Assembly: GCF_016405145.1 (NCBI RefSeq)
Contig: NZ_JAEKIA010000006.1
Span: forward strand, 1 to 64,000
Direction of reading: 5' to 3'
Length of the DNA: 64,000 nt
From: Schaalia cardiffensis
Lineage (GTDB): Bacteria; Actinomycetota; Actinomycetes; Actinomycetales; Actinomycetaceae
The translations under genes were made by a program, and so were the position numbers. The notes under the pieces are model-generated. The model saw only the letters and a list, made by a program, of their open reading frames with translations. It was not told the origin of the DNA and made no database searches. Below are positions 18,956 through 27,670 of the stretch, piece after piece (position 1 is the stretch's first letter; every line of letters begins with the position of its first letter).

Positions 18956-20494
18956 ATGTCTCAGAAGAAGTCTCCCCGTGGCGCGGGCCGTCATTCAGCG
19001 CTCGGACGTGGGCTTGGTGCACTGATTCCGACGCAGGTTGACGAAGTCAATGTCGAGGAATCGTCGCAGGTAGATCCTCTTGACGTCTTCTTCCCCGCAC
19101 GTCCGAATACCACTGCACTTCAAAGAGGCGGTTCCGCAAAAGGTCTGCTTGTACCGAAGGCCGCAACATCGAAGACCCCCACCTCAAGGAAGACAAGAGT
19201 GAGCTCCTCGGGCTCGCCTCTCACCGAGTTCGAACCTCCTGCCAAAGAACTTCAGGAGGTTGCAGAAGTTGAGGAGACTGCTCCAAGAAGCCCCAACAAG
19301 AAAGCCTCCGACGCAACACATGCCAGCACTAAGATGCTCGGCTCCACCGGTTCAAAGCCGAGAACTACTCATTACAACGCCGAAGCCCAGCGAGAGGTTT
19401 CAGCTAAAAGTCGATTTGCTTCGCAGCAGGATCTCAGCACCACCGCTAAGAAGACGGACGCGATGCTCGAAGAGCAGACCAGTACAACAGCCGAAAAACG
19501 ATCGGGCACGGGGTCATCTTCCACTGCTGAAGAACAACCGCGGGCCGCACTTTCATCGGTTCTCTTAGACGATGCTCTGAAGGATGCTTCAGCTCAGTCC
19601 TGCAATAGTGTTTCACGTGAAACATCGGATGAGCTTCTTCCCGTGCCCGGCGCGAGCTTTGCCGAGATTCCACTCTCGTATATCGTTCCGAACACCCGTC
19701 AGCCTCGTGAAGTGTTCGACGAAGATGATTTGGCTGAGCTCCGAGATTCGGTTCTCGAGGTCGGAATCCTCCAGCCCATCGTTGTTCGTCCGATCGACTT
19801 CACAGCTGACATGTCCAAGCGGTTGGAAGAAAGCCTGGAGGAGAAGCCTGAGGCACGCTTTGAGCTCATCATGGGTGAGCGTCGACTTCGAGCGGCTGAA
19901 CTCGCAGGGCTCGACAGGGTTCCAGCAATCATTCGACAAACTGAAGACCAAGACCTCCTGAGAGATGCTCTACTCGAAAATCTTCACCGAGCCCAGCTCA
20001 ATCCGCTTGAAGAGGCATCTGCATACCAGCAGCTCATGGCAGATTTTGGGGCCACACAGGAGGAGTTGTCGAAGAAAATTGCACGTTCACGCCCGCAGAT
20101 TGCCAACACCCTCCGTCTCCTGAAGCTTCCGCCCACAGTTCAAAAGAAAGTCGCGGCGCAAGTGATCTCCGCTGGGCACGCGAGGGCACTTCTTTCCCTT
20201 GAAACGGTCGAGGATATGGAGCTTCTGGCTGATCGTATCGTTGCGGAGGGTCTCTCTGTTCGCACAACTGAGGAGCTTGTTCGACTTGGACGCGCTAAGG
20301 CCGCACCTCGTCCACGTACCCGAACACGTCCGGTCATTTCTGCACTCGGCGAGCAGGTTGTTTCCGCACTTCAGGATGCCTATGAAACCCGGGTAAGTAT
20401 CACCGAAGGAGCCAAGAAAGGCAGGATCGTCATCGAATTCGCGGGTCCTGAAGATCTTCGCCGAATCGCAGACTTAATTTCTGCACAACACTAA
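18956..20494 (+). CDS. parB: Chromosome partitioning protein ParB, enlarged
   Basis: ParB is a parS-binding CTPase clamp. The N-terminal ParA-contact motif HSALGRGLGALIP is at about residues 11-23. A low-complexity Ser/Glu/Lys/Thr-rich linker of about 200 residues follows. The CTPase domain begins near residue 230 (IPLSYIVPNTRQPRE), with GERRLRAAELAG at about 306 and ENLHRAQLNPLEEA. A helix-turn-helix (SKKIARSRPQIANTLRLLKLP) comes next and a dimer domain closes the chain. At 512 residues it far exceeds the usual 300 or so because of the linker. AAGGAGGA before ATG 18956 decides the start over an in-frame ATG at 18902. A parS site lies within the linker coding sequence. Confidence 0.97.
   Translation: MSQKKSPRGAGRHSALGRGLGALIPTQVDEVNVEESSQVDPLDVFFPARPNTTALQRGGSAKGLLVPKAATSKTPTSRKTRVSSSGSPLTEFEPPAKELQEVAEVEETAPRSPNKKASDATHASTKMLGSTGSKPRTTHYNAEAQREVSAKSRFASQQDLSTTAKKTDAMLEEQTSTTAEKRSGTGSSSTAEEQPRAALSSVLLDDALKDASAQSCNSVSRETSDELLPVPGASFAEIPLSYIVPNTRQPREVFDEDDLAELRDSVLEVGILQPIVVRPIDFTADMSKRLEESLEEKPEARFELIMGERRLRAAELAGLDRVPAIIRQTEDQDLLRDALLENLHRAQLNPLEEASAYQQLMADFGATQEELSKKIARSRPQIANTLRLLKLPPTVQKKVAAQVISAGHARALLSLETVEDMELLADRIVAEGLSVRTTEELVRLGRAKAAPRPRTRTRPVISALGEQVVSALQDAYETRVSITEGAKKGRIVIEFAGPEDLRRIADLISAQH
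19609..19624. promoter_or_regulatory. parS: parS centromere site 3, inside parB
   Basis: The perfect palindrome lies in the parB reading frame and encodes Val-Ser-Arg-Glu-Thr within the variable linker. The surrounding codons are unconserved low-complexity sequence, so the site can be kept without hurting the protein. Confidence 0.95.
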
Positions 20495-20637
20495 AACTCA
20501 AAGACCAAAGTGCCGCTAGGCCCCTCATGCCTGCCCGTTCTAATGGCCACCTTGAGCTCGTGCGATTCACCACTAAAGTGGTCGCATCGAAGCTGAGACG
20601 CGAGAATGGACGCACATGCACTGACAAGGAGGCGTAC

Positions 20638-21267
20638 ATGGTCGAGTCTTCGGCACCCATCACGGCCTTCTTCGATGTTGGTGGGGTGATTGTCAACTCC
20701 CATCCCAGTGCTCAACACATTGCAAGCCTCATTGGCGATGGACGACAGTCTCTTGTGAACTTCGTTGATCAGGCGATGTGGGCGCATCGTGACGGGTATG
20801 ACGCGGGCGCCTCCGACCGCGAGTTCTGGGACCGAGTCGCAGGTGACTGCGGGAAGCCTGCAGTAACTGATGAGCTTCTTGAAACCCTTGTCGAATACGA
20901 CTCAATGCGCGTTCACCAGCCAGTTCCTGAAACAATTGAGCTACTGAAGGACTTGCATGCCCAAGGAATCCGCCTGGGGATCCTTTCGAATGCTCCACGT
21001 CCGATCGCGAATGAGATTCGGCGAACTCAGTGGGCCAAGTATTTCGAGAGCTTCACTTTTTCCTGTGACACCGCGTGCTGCAAGCCCGATCGACCAATCT
21101 ACCGAGCTGCCCTTGAAGCGATGGGGATCGAGGCTAAGGAAGCGGTCTTCTTCGATGACCGGAAGAAGAACATCAGAGCGGCCGAGTTGCTTGGCATTCG
21201 CGGAATCATGTGGACGAATGCCGAACTCGCGCGCCGTGATCTCATTGACCTCGGAATGCTCGCTTAA
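20638..21267 (+). CDS. HAD-superfamily hydrolase
   Basis: This 209-residue HAD subclass IA-type enzyme probably removes phosphate from a small metabolite; the substrate is unknown. Motif I is FFDVGGVIVNS, with the first Asp as nucleophile. Motif II is the LSN of GILSNAPRP, motif III is the lysine in CCKPDRPIY, and motif IV is FFDDRKKN. The second aspartate of motif I (DxD) is replaced by glycine, as in many DxGGV-type members. AAGGAGG sits before ATG 20638. The 37-codon upstream extension lacks support. It follows parB by 143 bp on the same strand. Confidence 0.88.
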   Translation: MVESSAPITAFFDVGGVIVNSHPSAQHIASLIGDGRQSLVNFVDQAMWAHRDGYDAGASDREFWDRVAGDCGKPAVTDELLETLVEYDSMRVHQPVPETIELLKDLHAQGIRLGILSNAPRPIANEIRRTQWAKYFESFTFSCDTACCKPDRPIYRAALEAMGIEAKEAVFFDDRKKNIRAAELLGIRGIMWTNAELARRDLIDLGMLA

Positions 21268-22084
21268 GCCGTTCTGCTCCTCGCGCGTATGCAATAGAAA
21301 AAGCTAGGCAGAGGCAAGACGGAAGTAGGGTCCCACATAGTAGTGCGAGCGCTTGTTGAACTAGCTGCCCAGGACCTAGGCGCGGGCAGATCGATGCAGC
21401 CGGGTTGGATATTCTCGCTGTGTTGCTCAATGAATCGGGCTAGCCATGGGTGGACTGCACGTCGGAACGAAGCAAAAATCTTTCAGAGGCAAAATAGCTC
21501 GGAACAGGCAGCTTGCCGACGAGTCAATAGGGAGGGTTCGCACTCTGGCCCCCACGAGATTGGAACAGAGGTGGAGATGGGAGCGGTGGCGGGGGCAAGA
21601 GGTCCGGGCTAAACGACGTCCCAACTGCCCAATCTGTCGGCTTAGACAGAAGAATCGTGCGGGCCGGTACATCGGCTGAGACAGAAACATCGTGCTAACC
21701 GATAGCCCGGGTTCACCGATAGGAAGACGTAGCTGAGGGGGATAGGTCGCTGGAATCCTCTATGATCTCTCGAATACAGCGGAAATGGCGGAGTCGAGGG
21801 AGAGGGGTGATCTTGATGCGCAGAGCCTGCCGCAGACATGGAGATTTAGCGCAGCTTGAGCGTAGAGCCCAAAATCCCCCGATCCTGAACCAACAGCACG
21901 AGCGAAGAAGGCGTACATAGTTCGCTCGAAGCCCCGTCGATACCATTGAGGGGCAGCAGAGGCCCGGTCTCAGGGAAGACACGCACGTTCCGTAGAGTTC
22001 AGATGTAGTGCCGCCACAACACCCAAGTGAAGCGGAAAACCCACACTGGATTCGGCAGTGACTCCAAGAAGTCCCTCTCCCGCC
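21268..22084. other. Gene-free stretch after the HAD gene
   Basis: About 800 bp show no credible gene on either strand. The short frames are Arg/Trp-rich or interrupted. The only structure I can see is the degenerate direct repeat at 21638-21704 and, at the right end, the decayed parB piece. Together these suggest old, eroding sequence. Confidence 0.5.
21638..21704. repeat. Degenerate direct repeat with 35-bp period
   Basis: CGGCTTAGACAGAAGAATCG at 21638 is matched by CGGCTGAGACAGAAACATCG at 21673, and similarity continues into CGTGCxxxCCGxTA. Two adjacent imperfect copies of about 32 bp are reminiscent of repeated transposase-binding sites at insertion-sequence ends, but no transposase sequence is recognisable beside them. 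Confidence 0.55.
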
Positions 22085-22221
22085 TCAGGAGCTATTCGCC
22101 GTCATGCGAGGACGCTTGAAGCCGCAACCCTCTTGTGAACTGTGGGCGTCGGCTAAAGGAAAGAGAGGCTATTGGCGAGCAGTGGCTGCGAACGGCCAAT
22201 TGTCTTCGACAACTCCTCCTG
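22085..22221 (-). pseudogene. Decayed fragment of a second parB
   Basis: Read on the minus strand from 22221, the translation is QEELSKTIGRSQPLLANSLS, FL, stop, PTPTVHKRVAAS. The intact ParB has QEELSKKIARSRPQIANTLR, LLKLPPTVQKKVAAQ at the equivalent place. By eye about three quarters of bases match over roughly 100 bp, with in-frame stops and a small indel. It starts just after the ddl stop codon. It covers only the helix-turn-helix region; similarity fades before and after. It is a dead duplicate, antisense to parB's own orientation. Confidence 0.8.
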
Positions 22222-22232
22222 CTTGGTTGAGC

Positions 22233-23255
22233 TCAGCCTTCTCCGTCCTCAGAAGCGATTCCATCCTCGGAAAGAATTCCCTCCTCTGAGCCCATTTCGT
22301 CCTCGTCAATGACAGGCCGTCCTGCTGCAACGAAGTCAACGATTCGGCAGCACAATTCTGCGAAACTGCCTGCGTTCTCCGCAGCAAGGGGGAGGAGGGA
22401 GGTGTCGGTCATGCCGGGCGTGACGTTCGCATCTATGAACCAGCATGTGCCCTCATCGTCGACGACGAAGTCAATACGGGACAGATCTCGCAAGCCCAAA
22501 ATTGTATGCGCTTCGATTGCAGCTTCCCGAAGAACATCAAGCTCATCGCGCGTGAAGCGAGCCGGAACAAAATACTCGGTCTCATCGGTCGTGTAACGAG
22601 CGGCGTAGTCGTATTCACCAGTGTCCGTCGCGATCTCAACCGGAGGTAAAGCGAGCGGGCCCTCTTCGAGGTCTATAACGGAGACAGCGATGTCGCGTCC
22701 TTGAATGAACTCTTCGATCATGATGTGCTCGCCATATGCGAATGCTTCAACCATCGCCGAACGCAACTCGGCGGGATCATGCACGGTTGAAATGCCGAGG
22801 GCGGAGCCGCCATCGGTCGGCTTGATGACCAGAGGAAAGGAGGTCTGCGCTTCGATAGCTTCGAGGACTTGAGAGGCACCAAGTTGACGGAAGAGAACCT
22901 GGGGGAGTGCTACCCAACCGGGAGTCTCAAAATCAGCAGCTCCGAGAAGTGCCTTAGCTGTTGGCTTATTCGATGCAAACTTCGCTTGTGTCGATGCTGA
23001 ACCAACGAAGGGAACGCCAATTGCTTCGAGCAGTGTCTGAAGGGAGCCGTCCTCGCCAATAGAGCCGTGGACCAGAGGCCAGATCACATCGGGAGCGAAC
23101 TCTTCAATGACTGAGAGGAGTCCTTGATCAACATCGCTGAGCCGAACCTCGTAGCCCGCCTCTTGGAGAATATTGGCAACTCGGCGACCGGAGCGAACGG
23201 ACACGTCTCTTTCATGCGTGAGACCTCCGGCGATGATGAGGACCTTCGACTTCAC
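22233..23255 (-). CDS. ddl: D-alanine--D-alanine ligase family protein
   Basis: This ATP-grasp enzyme, 340 residues from the chosen start, would join two D-alanines for peptidoglycan. Visible family features are GGLTHERDVSVRSGRRV, WPLVHGSIGEDGSLQ, VIKPTDGGSALGIS, MIEEFIQGRDIAVSV and the metal-binding FIDANVTPGMT. The family usually has NTxPG at that last position, so Val-Thr instead of Asn-Thr is slightly atypical. GTG 23255 has AGGAGA six bases before it. The last 20 or so residues form an acidic MGSEEG/SEDG repeat. A parS site lies 51 bp upstream of the start. Confidence 0.88.
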   Translation of the reverse strand: MKSKVLIIAGGLTHERDVSVRSGRRVANILQEAGYEVRLSDVDQGLLSVIEEFAPDVIWPLVHGSIGEDGSLQTLLEAIGVPFVGSASTQAKFASNKPTAKALLGAADFETPGWVALPQVLFRQLGASQVLEAIEAQTSFPLVIKPTDGGSALGISTVHDPAELRSAMVEAFAYGEHIMIEEFIQGRDIAVSVIDLEEGPLALPPVEIATDTGEYDYAARYTTDETEYFVPARFTRDELDVLREAAIEAHTILGLRDLSRIDFVVDDEGTCWFIDANVTPGMTDTSLLPLAAENAGSFAELCCRIVDFVAAGRPVIDEDEMGSEEGILSEDGIASEDGEG

Positions 23256-23305
23256 GGTGTATCTCCTGTTCTCCTTCAATGCTTCATGCGAGTTCAGAAT
23301 TGCGG

Positions 23306-23321
23306 TGTTTCACGTGAAACA
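23306..23321. promoter_or_regulatory. parS: parS centromere site 4, before ddl
   Basis: A perfect TGTTTCACGTGAAACA between ddl and the aminotransferase gene, 2.8 kb beyond the end of parB and 13.2 kb from parA-proximal oriC sequence at about 10 kb. ParB spreading from it could damp expression of ddl. Confidence 0.95.
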
Positions 23322-23410
23322 TTGAGTGTGAATCACTATAGGTGTTGGCCAAATCGTATGTGATGATCTAAAGCGTTCATGGGCAGCCATAGTCGCTCTG
23401 TTCAGCGAGC

Positions 23411-24742
23411 TCAGAGGGCATTGGGCGCAGGGGCAACGCCCGGCCCGACCTCGTCGATGTCTTGTTTGTGGAAGCCGACGCCGAACATATCCACGAGTTC
23501 TTTCTCGGCATTGACGACAGTCGACAGCCTGCGCACGCCCTCGCGAATCTGCTCCGGCGTCGGATAGCAGAAGGACAGCCGCATGTGGTCTGCGCCCTGA
23601 CCGTCGTAGTAGAAGGCTGTACCGGAGACATAAGCGACCCGCGCACGAACAGCGCGAGGCAGCATGGACTTCGCGTCGAGTCCTTCGGGCAGGGTCACCC
23701 AGGTGTAGAAGCCACCTTCGGGATGGGTCCATGAACAATCAGGCATGTATTCCTCGAGCGCGTTCAGCATCGCCTCGCAGCGCTCCGCATACATTGCACG
23801 GAAGGCCTTCACCTGCGAGTACCAGTCGTAGTCGCTCAGGTAATCGGCGATTGCCATTTGGCCGATCATCGAAGGCGAGAGGATCGCCGACTCTGACGCC
23901 AAGACGAGCTTGTCTCGAATCGCGTGGGGTGCGTAAGCCCAACCAATGCGGAAGCCGGGCGCAAACATCTTCGAGAAGGAACCGAGATAGACGACGCCTT
24001 CGGGGGAGAAGGATTTGAGTGAAGGCAGTGGATCGGCGTGAAAACCGAGGAGACCGTAGGGATTGTCCTCGAGAATGAGGACGTGCTCTCGCATGCAAAT
24101 CTCAGCGATGAGCGGACGACGCTCCAAAGACAGAGTCACGCCCATTGGGTTGTGGAAGTTCGGAATCGTGTAGAGCATCTTGATCGTGCGCCCCGAAGCC
24201 CGAACATCGCGAATGACTTGCTCAAGAGCTTCGGGAATGATGCCCTCATCATCCATGGGGACGTGAACACAGTCCGCCTGTCTGGCGCGGAAAACGCCAA
24301 GCGCGCCCACATACGAGGGTGCTTCAAGCAAGATGACATCGCCCGGGTCGATGAAGAGCTCGGTCATCAGGTCAAGAGCTTGCTGAGAACCGGTCGTGAT
24401 AACGACATCATCTGGGTCTGCGCCGACGATTCCCTCGTAGCTCATGACTTCGGTGATGCGTTCGCGCAAGACCTCCCAGCCCTGACCAGAGCCGTATTGC
24501 ATTGCCTGTGCGCCCCGGGTGGAAATGAGGCGTTTCGCCGACTCTGCGAGGCGATCAAGAGGAAGGTCTTTCAAATTCGGCATGCCACCGGCGAGAGAGA
24601 CGACCTCGGGGCGCGAGACAACGGAGAACAGAGCGCGGATCTCGGAAGCTCGCAGGTTATGAGCTCGTTCAGCGTAGGCATCGAACCACGGGTCGAGTCG
24701 ATTTCCCTGCGGATTGCTGTCCGGATGCGCTGATGTGCTCAC
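23411..24742 (-). CDS. PLP-dependent aminotransferase (class I/II fold)
   Basis: The 443-residue protein has the fold type I plan: SLAGGMPNLKDLP at the substrate end, MQYGSGQGWEVLRERI, TTGSQQALDLM, TIPNFHNPMGVTLS, EDNPYG, and SFSKMFAPGFRIGW, whose lysine should bind PLP. This group is close to 2-aminoadipate/LysN-like and MocR-type aminotransferases, but the substrate cannot be read from sequence. GTG start with GGAAGG upstream. Genes of this type often sit near parAB in Actinobacteria. It lies divergent from the sequence before mgtC. Confidence 0.9.
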   Translation of the reverse strand: MSTSAHPDSNPQGNRLDPWFDAYAERAHNLRASEIRALFSVVSRPEVVSLAGGMPNLKDLPLDRLAESAKRLISTRGAQAMQYGSGQGWEVLRERITEVMSYEGIVGADPDDVVITTGSQQALDLMTELFIDPGDVILLEAPSYVGALGVFRARQADCVHVPMDDEGIIPEALEQVIRDVRASGRTIKMLYTIPNFHNPMGVTLSLERRPLIAEICMREHVLILEDNPYGLLGFHADPLPSLKSFSPEGVVYLGSFSKMFAPGFRIGWAYAPHAIRDKLVLASESAILSPSMIGQMAIADYLSDYDWYSQVKAFRAMYAERCEAMLNALEEYMPDCSWTHPEGGFYTWVTLPEGLDAKSMLPRAVRARVAYVSGTAFYYDGQGADHMRLSFCYPTPEQIREGVRRLSTVVNAEKELVDMFGVGFHKQDIDEVGPGVAPAPNAL

Positions 24743-25473
24743 TGAACCTTCCTTACCTCGTTGATCGTTGCACTCGGGCCGAGCCGGTGGGGCAGCCGTT
24801 CGTGGCCTAAAGCCAGATCGGCGAGAGCCCTGGCTCCAGTCCCGGGCCCGGTGCGCCTATTCACAATGTTCGAGGCCGAGCCGTGGATCCTCAGGCTCCG
24901 ACCTCGTGCCGCCGCCGAAAAGCTGGGAGGCTGACCGGCATACTCGGTGACGAGCACCAGGAGCCGCGAGCCTGTCGGAGCGACACTCCACCTCAGTGTG
25001 CCATGTCACGGGCATCGAGAAGCGTTCGGATCAGAATATGGCGCGCAGCGGGGGGAGTTCCACCCAGCCTCACTTTCTCTTGAGTCGATCCAAGAAGCTC
25101 TCTCAAACAGAAGAGGCGGAGTGGAATCTCAAGATCAAAAGCCACTGAAGTGCCCCAGGCGAGAAGATGATCCCCTTAATGGGCCGAATATTTCACGAGG
25201 TAGAAGCTCTCATCTCAAAGCGAGGGGAGGCCAAAATCATCGTGTGTCCTACTCATGCCAAAACGATGCCCGAATCACCAGAAGATCGGGCGACTCGCTC
25301 TGATTCCTCTGGTAGCCGAGCGCCCCTCTTCGGAGCGAATTGCGCGTCTACGAGGAAAGCTTTCGCCAGCGAAAAACGCGCAGATACAAGCGCAGAGTCC
25401 TAAACTGTTACGCCAAGAACGAGGGTTCGTTGAGAACGCGCCACGAGATCGAAGAGGTGAGGTGAGGGGAACA
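24743..25473. other. 730-bp region without a clear gene
   Basis: This region should hold divergent promoters for the aminotransferase and MgtC genes. A 78-codon forward frame at 25167-25403 begins with a protein-like stretch (MIPLMGRIFHEVEALISKRG) but turns to low complexity and has no clear ribosome site, so I do not call it a gene. No riboswitch or leader hairpin that I recognise precedes mgtC. Confidence 0.4.
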
Positions 25474-26175
25474 ATGCAGGTGATCTCAAATGAGGCTCTG
25501 GTCTTCGGGGCGGGAGCCCTCGCATTGACGATGGTCTTGAGTTTTTTCCTCGGCCTCGAGCGTCACTTCCACCTCAAAGACGCTGGCGTGAAAACGCATG
25601 TCCTCGTGGGAATGGGTTCGTGTCTGTTCACCCTGACCTCGATCTACGGATTCGTCGTCCCTGAAACTTCGACTCTCACTCTCGATCCTTCGCGCCTCGC
25701 AGCTCAGATCGTCTCGGGCATCGGCTTCCTCGGTGCAGGAGTCATCTTCGTCAACAACGACACCGTAAAGGGCCTGACCACTGCCGCGACCGTGTGGCTC
25801 TCGGCGGCAATCGGCGTTGCATGCGGCGCAGGACTCGGAGTACTCGCGGTCATCACACTCGTCTTGCACTTCCTGCTGATCTTCGCCATCGGTCCCCTTG
25901 TGGAAAAAATCCCCTCAAGTCACCGAAACGATCGGACGGTCATTGAATACGAGTCTGCAAAGGGTGTGATGAGAAAGATCCTCGTGGTCGCATCGGAGCA
26001 TGGATACGCAGCTTCAGTGAAATCAACGGAATCCATCCAGACCGAAAACGGTGCGGGAATGCGCGTTGTTCTGCGATTCGAGGGCCCCTACCCCCAAGAT
26101 GCCCTGATGAAGGAGCTTGCCCAGATCGAGGGCATTACGGCAGTGGATCGTGTGGAGCGGGCGGAGTTCGACTGA
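25474..26175 (+). CDS. MgtC/SapB-family membrane protein
   Basis: The 233-residue protein has four or five N-terminal TM helices with the family motifs GLERHFHLKDAGVKTHVLVG, a GIGFLGAGVI turn and GLTTAATVW. A cytoplasmic C-terminal domain of about 75 residues follows. MgtC relatives are linked to growth at low magnesium and to inhibition of the F-type ATPase in pathogens; here the role is unknown. GAGGGGA before ATG 25474 fixes the start. A longer frame back to 25255 is not supported. Confidence 0.9.
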   Translation: MQVISNEALVFGAGALALTMVLSFFLGLERHFHLKDAGVKTHVLVGMGSCLFTLTSIYGFVVPETSTLTLDPSRLAAQIVSGIGFLGAGVIFVNNDTVKGLTTAATVWLSAAIGVACGAGLGVLAVITLVLHFLLIFAIGPLVEKIPSSHRNDRTVIEYESAKGVMRKILVVASEHGYAASVKSTESIQTENGAGMRVVLRFEGPYPQDALMKELAQIEGITAVDRVERAEFD

Positions 26176-26197
26176 GATTCGAATAGCACAGCCCGCT

Positions 26198-26267
26198 GAA
26201 CTTCCCACACAACATGCCAATGAACTCACCAATGTGGGAAGTAATTGGCATGGTGAGTGGAAAGCTC
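26198..26267. repeat. 70-bp palindromic repeat, copy A
   Basis: GAACTTCCCACACAACATGC begins the left arm and TTGGCATGGTGAGTGGAAAGCTC-like sequence forms the right. A 24-bp core contains CCAATGTGGGAAGTAATTGG. It is closely similar to copies B (34529) and C (36047). It lies between mgtC and the kinase operon, 21 bp after the mgtC stop, where its hairpin could also act as a terminator. Confidence 0.85.
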
Positions 26268-26285
26268 ACTGTCTTGTGCTCATGA

Positions 26286-26344
26286 GCGCAACATCGCCGC
26301 TTCTCTTCCGTGATCGCAATATCGCCGCCTTTCTTCCTTGTGAA
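26286..26344. repeat. Imperfect direct repeat of about 29 bp
   Basis: CGCAACATCGCCGCTTCTCT at 26286 recurs as CGCAATATCGCCGCCTTTCT at about 26314, followed in both cases by TCC-T-TGA-like sequence. The two copies abut. No function is evident. Confidence 0.6.
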
Positions 26345-26376
26345 ATAGAAGAAGAACCGCGAAATAGCTGACAGCT

Positions 26377-26388
26377 GCAAACGTTTGC
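26377..26388. promoter_or_regulatory. LacI-type operator before the kinase gene
   Basis: GCAAACGTTTGC is a perfect 12-bp palindrome with the central CG typical of LacI/GalR-family operators. It lies 87 bp before the kinase start. The LacI-family gene at 33412-34464 faces this operon and is the obvious candidate to bind it. Confidence 0.7.
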
Positions 26389-26474
26389 GTTAGCATGGTC
26401 GAACACTTTGCGCATGAACGCCGAGCAAAGAAGCTCGGGATGTGCAAACGCCGTGGTTCCAGGAGGAATGGCCC

Positions 26475-27428
26475 GTGAGCATCACAGTCATCGGATCGAA
26501 TAACACAGACCTCATCACCTACATCACCCGTTTTCCAGTTGAAGGCGAAACCATCGAGGCGCCCGACTTCGAAATCGGCTTCGGCGGAAAGGGGGCCAAC
26601 CAGGCTGTCGCAGCGGCGCGCCTCGGCTCCGAGGTCATCATGATGACCTGCGTCGGCGACGATGCTTTCGGTGCGGCGACGATCGAAAACCTCGCACACA
26701 ATGGCATTGACCTCTCGCTCGTGAAACAGGTTCACGGCACCTCCGGTGTGGCGCCGATCTTCGTCGACCCCGACTCCCACAACCGCATCATCATCGTCAA
26801 GGGCGCGAACAATGGACTATTGCCCGAAGACGTCGAAGCTGGCGCTCACGCCATATCAAAGACCTCACTCATCGTGTGCCAGCTCGAGATCCGCATGAAG
26901 ACCGTCGCGGCTGCGATCGCCTTGGGAAAGAGACTGGGTATTCCGGTTCTTCTCAATCCTGCACCGGCCACGAAAGATCTCGACCTTGAACTCGTCGCTC
27001 AATGCGCCTACGTGATGCCGAACGAGTCTGAGCTCGAACTCCTGACCGGCATCGCGACCGAAACGGAGGAACAGGTGAAGCGCGCCGCCCAAGTCTTTCT
27101 CGAAGCGGGCTGCCCGAATGTCATCGTCACCTTGGGATCACGAGGCGTCCGTTGGCTCTCTCACTCTGGAGACGATGTCTTCATCGCCCCATTCTCCATC
27201 GACCCTGTGGACACCACAGGCGCGGGAGATGCCTTCATCGGTTGCTTCGCGCACTGCCTATCCGAGGGCCTCGAAGTTCGCGAGGGACTTGAACTCGCGA
27301 ATGCATATGCGGCGCTGTCGGTCACTGCACGGGGGACCCAGAAGTCGTACCGCGATGCGCAGGAGTTCCGTTCCTGGCTTTCCGATAGAGACCACGTCCT
27401 TGCCGAGTCCCCTGTATTGCACCGTTGA
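26475..27428 (+). CDS. rbsK: Ribokinase-like PfkB-family sugar kinase
   Basis: This 317-residue PfkB enzyme phosphorylates a sugar or polyol. The family signatures are FEIGFGGKGANQAVAAARLG near residues 33-52 and DPVDTTGAGDAF near 240-251, whose Asp is the catalytic base. AGGAGGA precedes GTG 26475. It opens the uptake operon, with the LacI-type operator upstream. Ribose is the simplest guess, but the RpiB-like partner here lacks a residue needed for ring sugars, so another substrate is possible. Confidence 0.9.
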   Translation: MSITVIGSNNTDLITYITRFPVEGETIEAPDFEIGFGGKGANQAVAAARLGSEVIMMTCVGDDAFGAATIENLAHNGIDLSLVKQVHGTSGVAPIFVDPDSHNRIIIVKGANNGLLPEDVEAGAHAISKTSLIVCQLEIRMKTVAAAIALGKRLGIPVLLNPAPATKDLDLELVAQCAYVMPNESELELLTGIATETEEQVKRAAQVFLEAGCPNVIVTLGSRGVRWLSHSGDDVFIAPFSIDPVDTTGAGDAFIGCFAHCLSEGLEVREGLELANAYAALSVTARGTQKSYRDAQEFRSWLSDRDHVLAESPVLHR

Positions 27429-27444
27429 TAACGATTGCACAACA

Positions 27445-27462
27445 TCGAGCGATAATGCTCGA
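27445..27462. promoter_or_regulatory. Perfect inverted repeat in the leader of the binding-protein gene
   Basis: TCGAGC-GATAAT-GCTCGA lies 17 bp past the kinase stop, in the 242-bp gap before the binding-protein gene. Just upstream is TGATAACGATTGC, resembling half of the kinase operator. It may be an operator or weak terminator that sets separate levels for kinase and binding protein. Confidence 0.4.
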
Positions 27463-27670
27463 CACGCTGCGATGTTCGCCATACGATCAGTAACGTTCGT
27501 TCTAGGGGTCAAGCACGCACCTCTGAGCGTTCGACGGACCGTTCTTTCTTTCTGTCCCTGAGCTCGACGATGAGCTCGAACCCCGGGAAGAAGAAGGGAG
27601 GAGTTGCGATCCGGCGCCCACGCGCGCAAGACGATCCCATCAGCGTTGATGTGAATCACAAGGAGTCATC

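Noticed and set aside
18558-19022. 154-codon minus frame across the parB start
   Set aside because: It overlaps parS and the parB ribosome site antisense, and there are no motifs.
21446-21679. 77-codon forward frame in the HAD-ddl gap
   Set aside because: Arg/Trp-rich, no ribosome site, overlaps a degenerate direct repeat.
25167-25403. 78-codon frame before mgtC
   Set aside because: The first 30 residues look protein-like, but there is no ribosome site and the rest is low complexity. It could be a relic.
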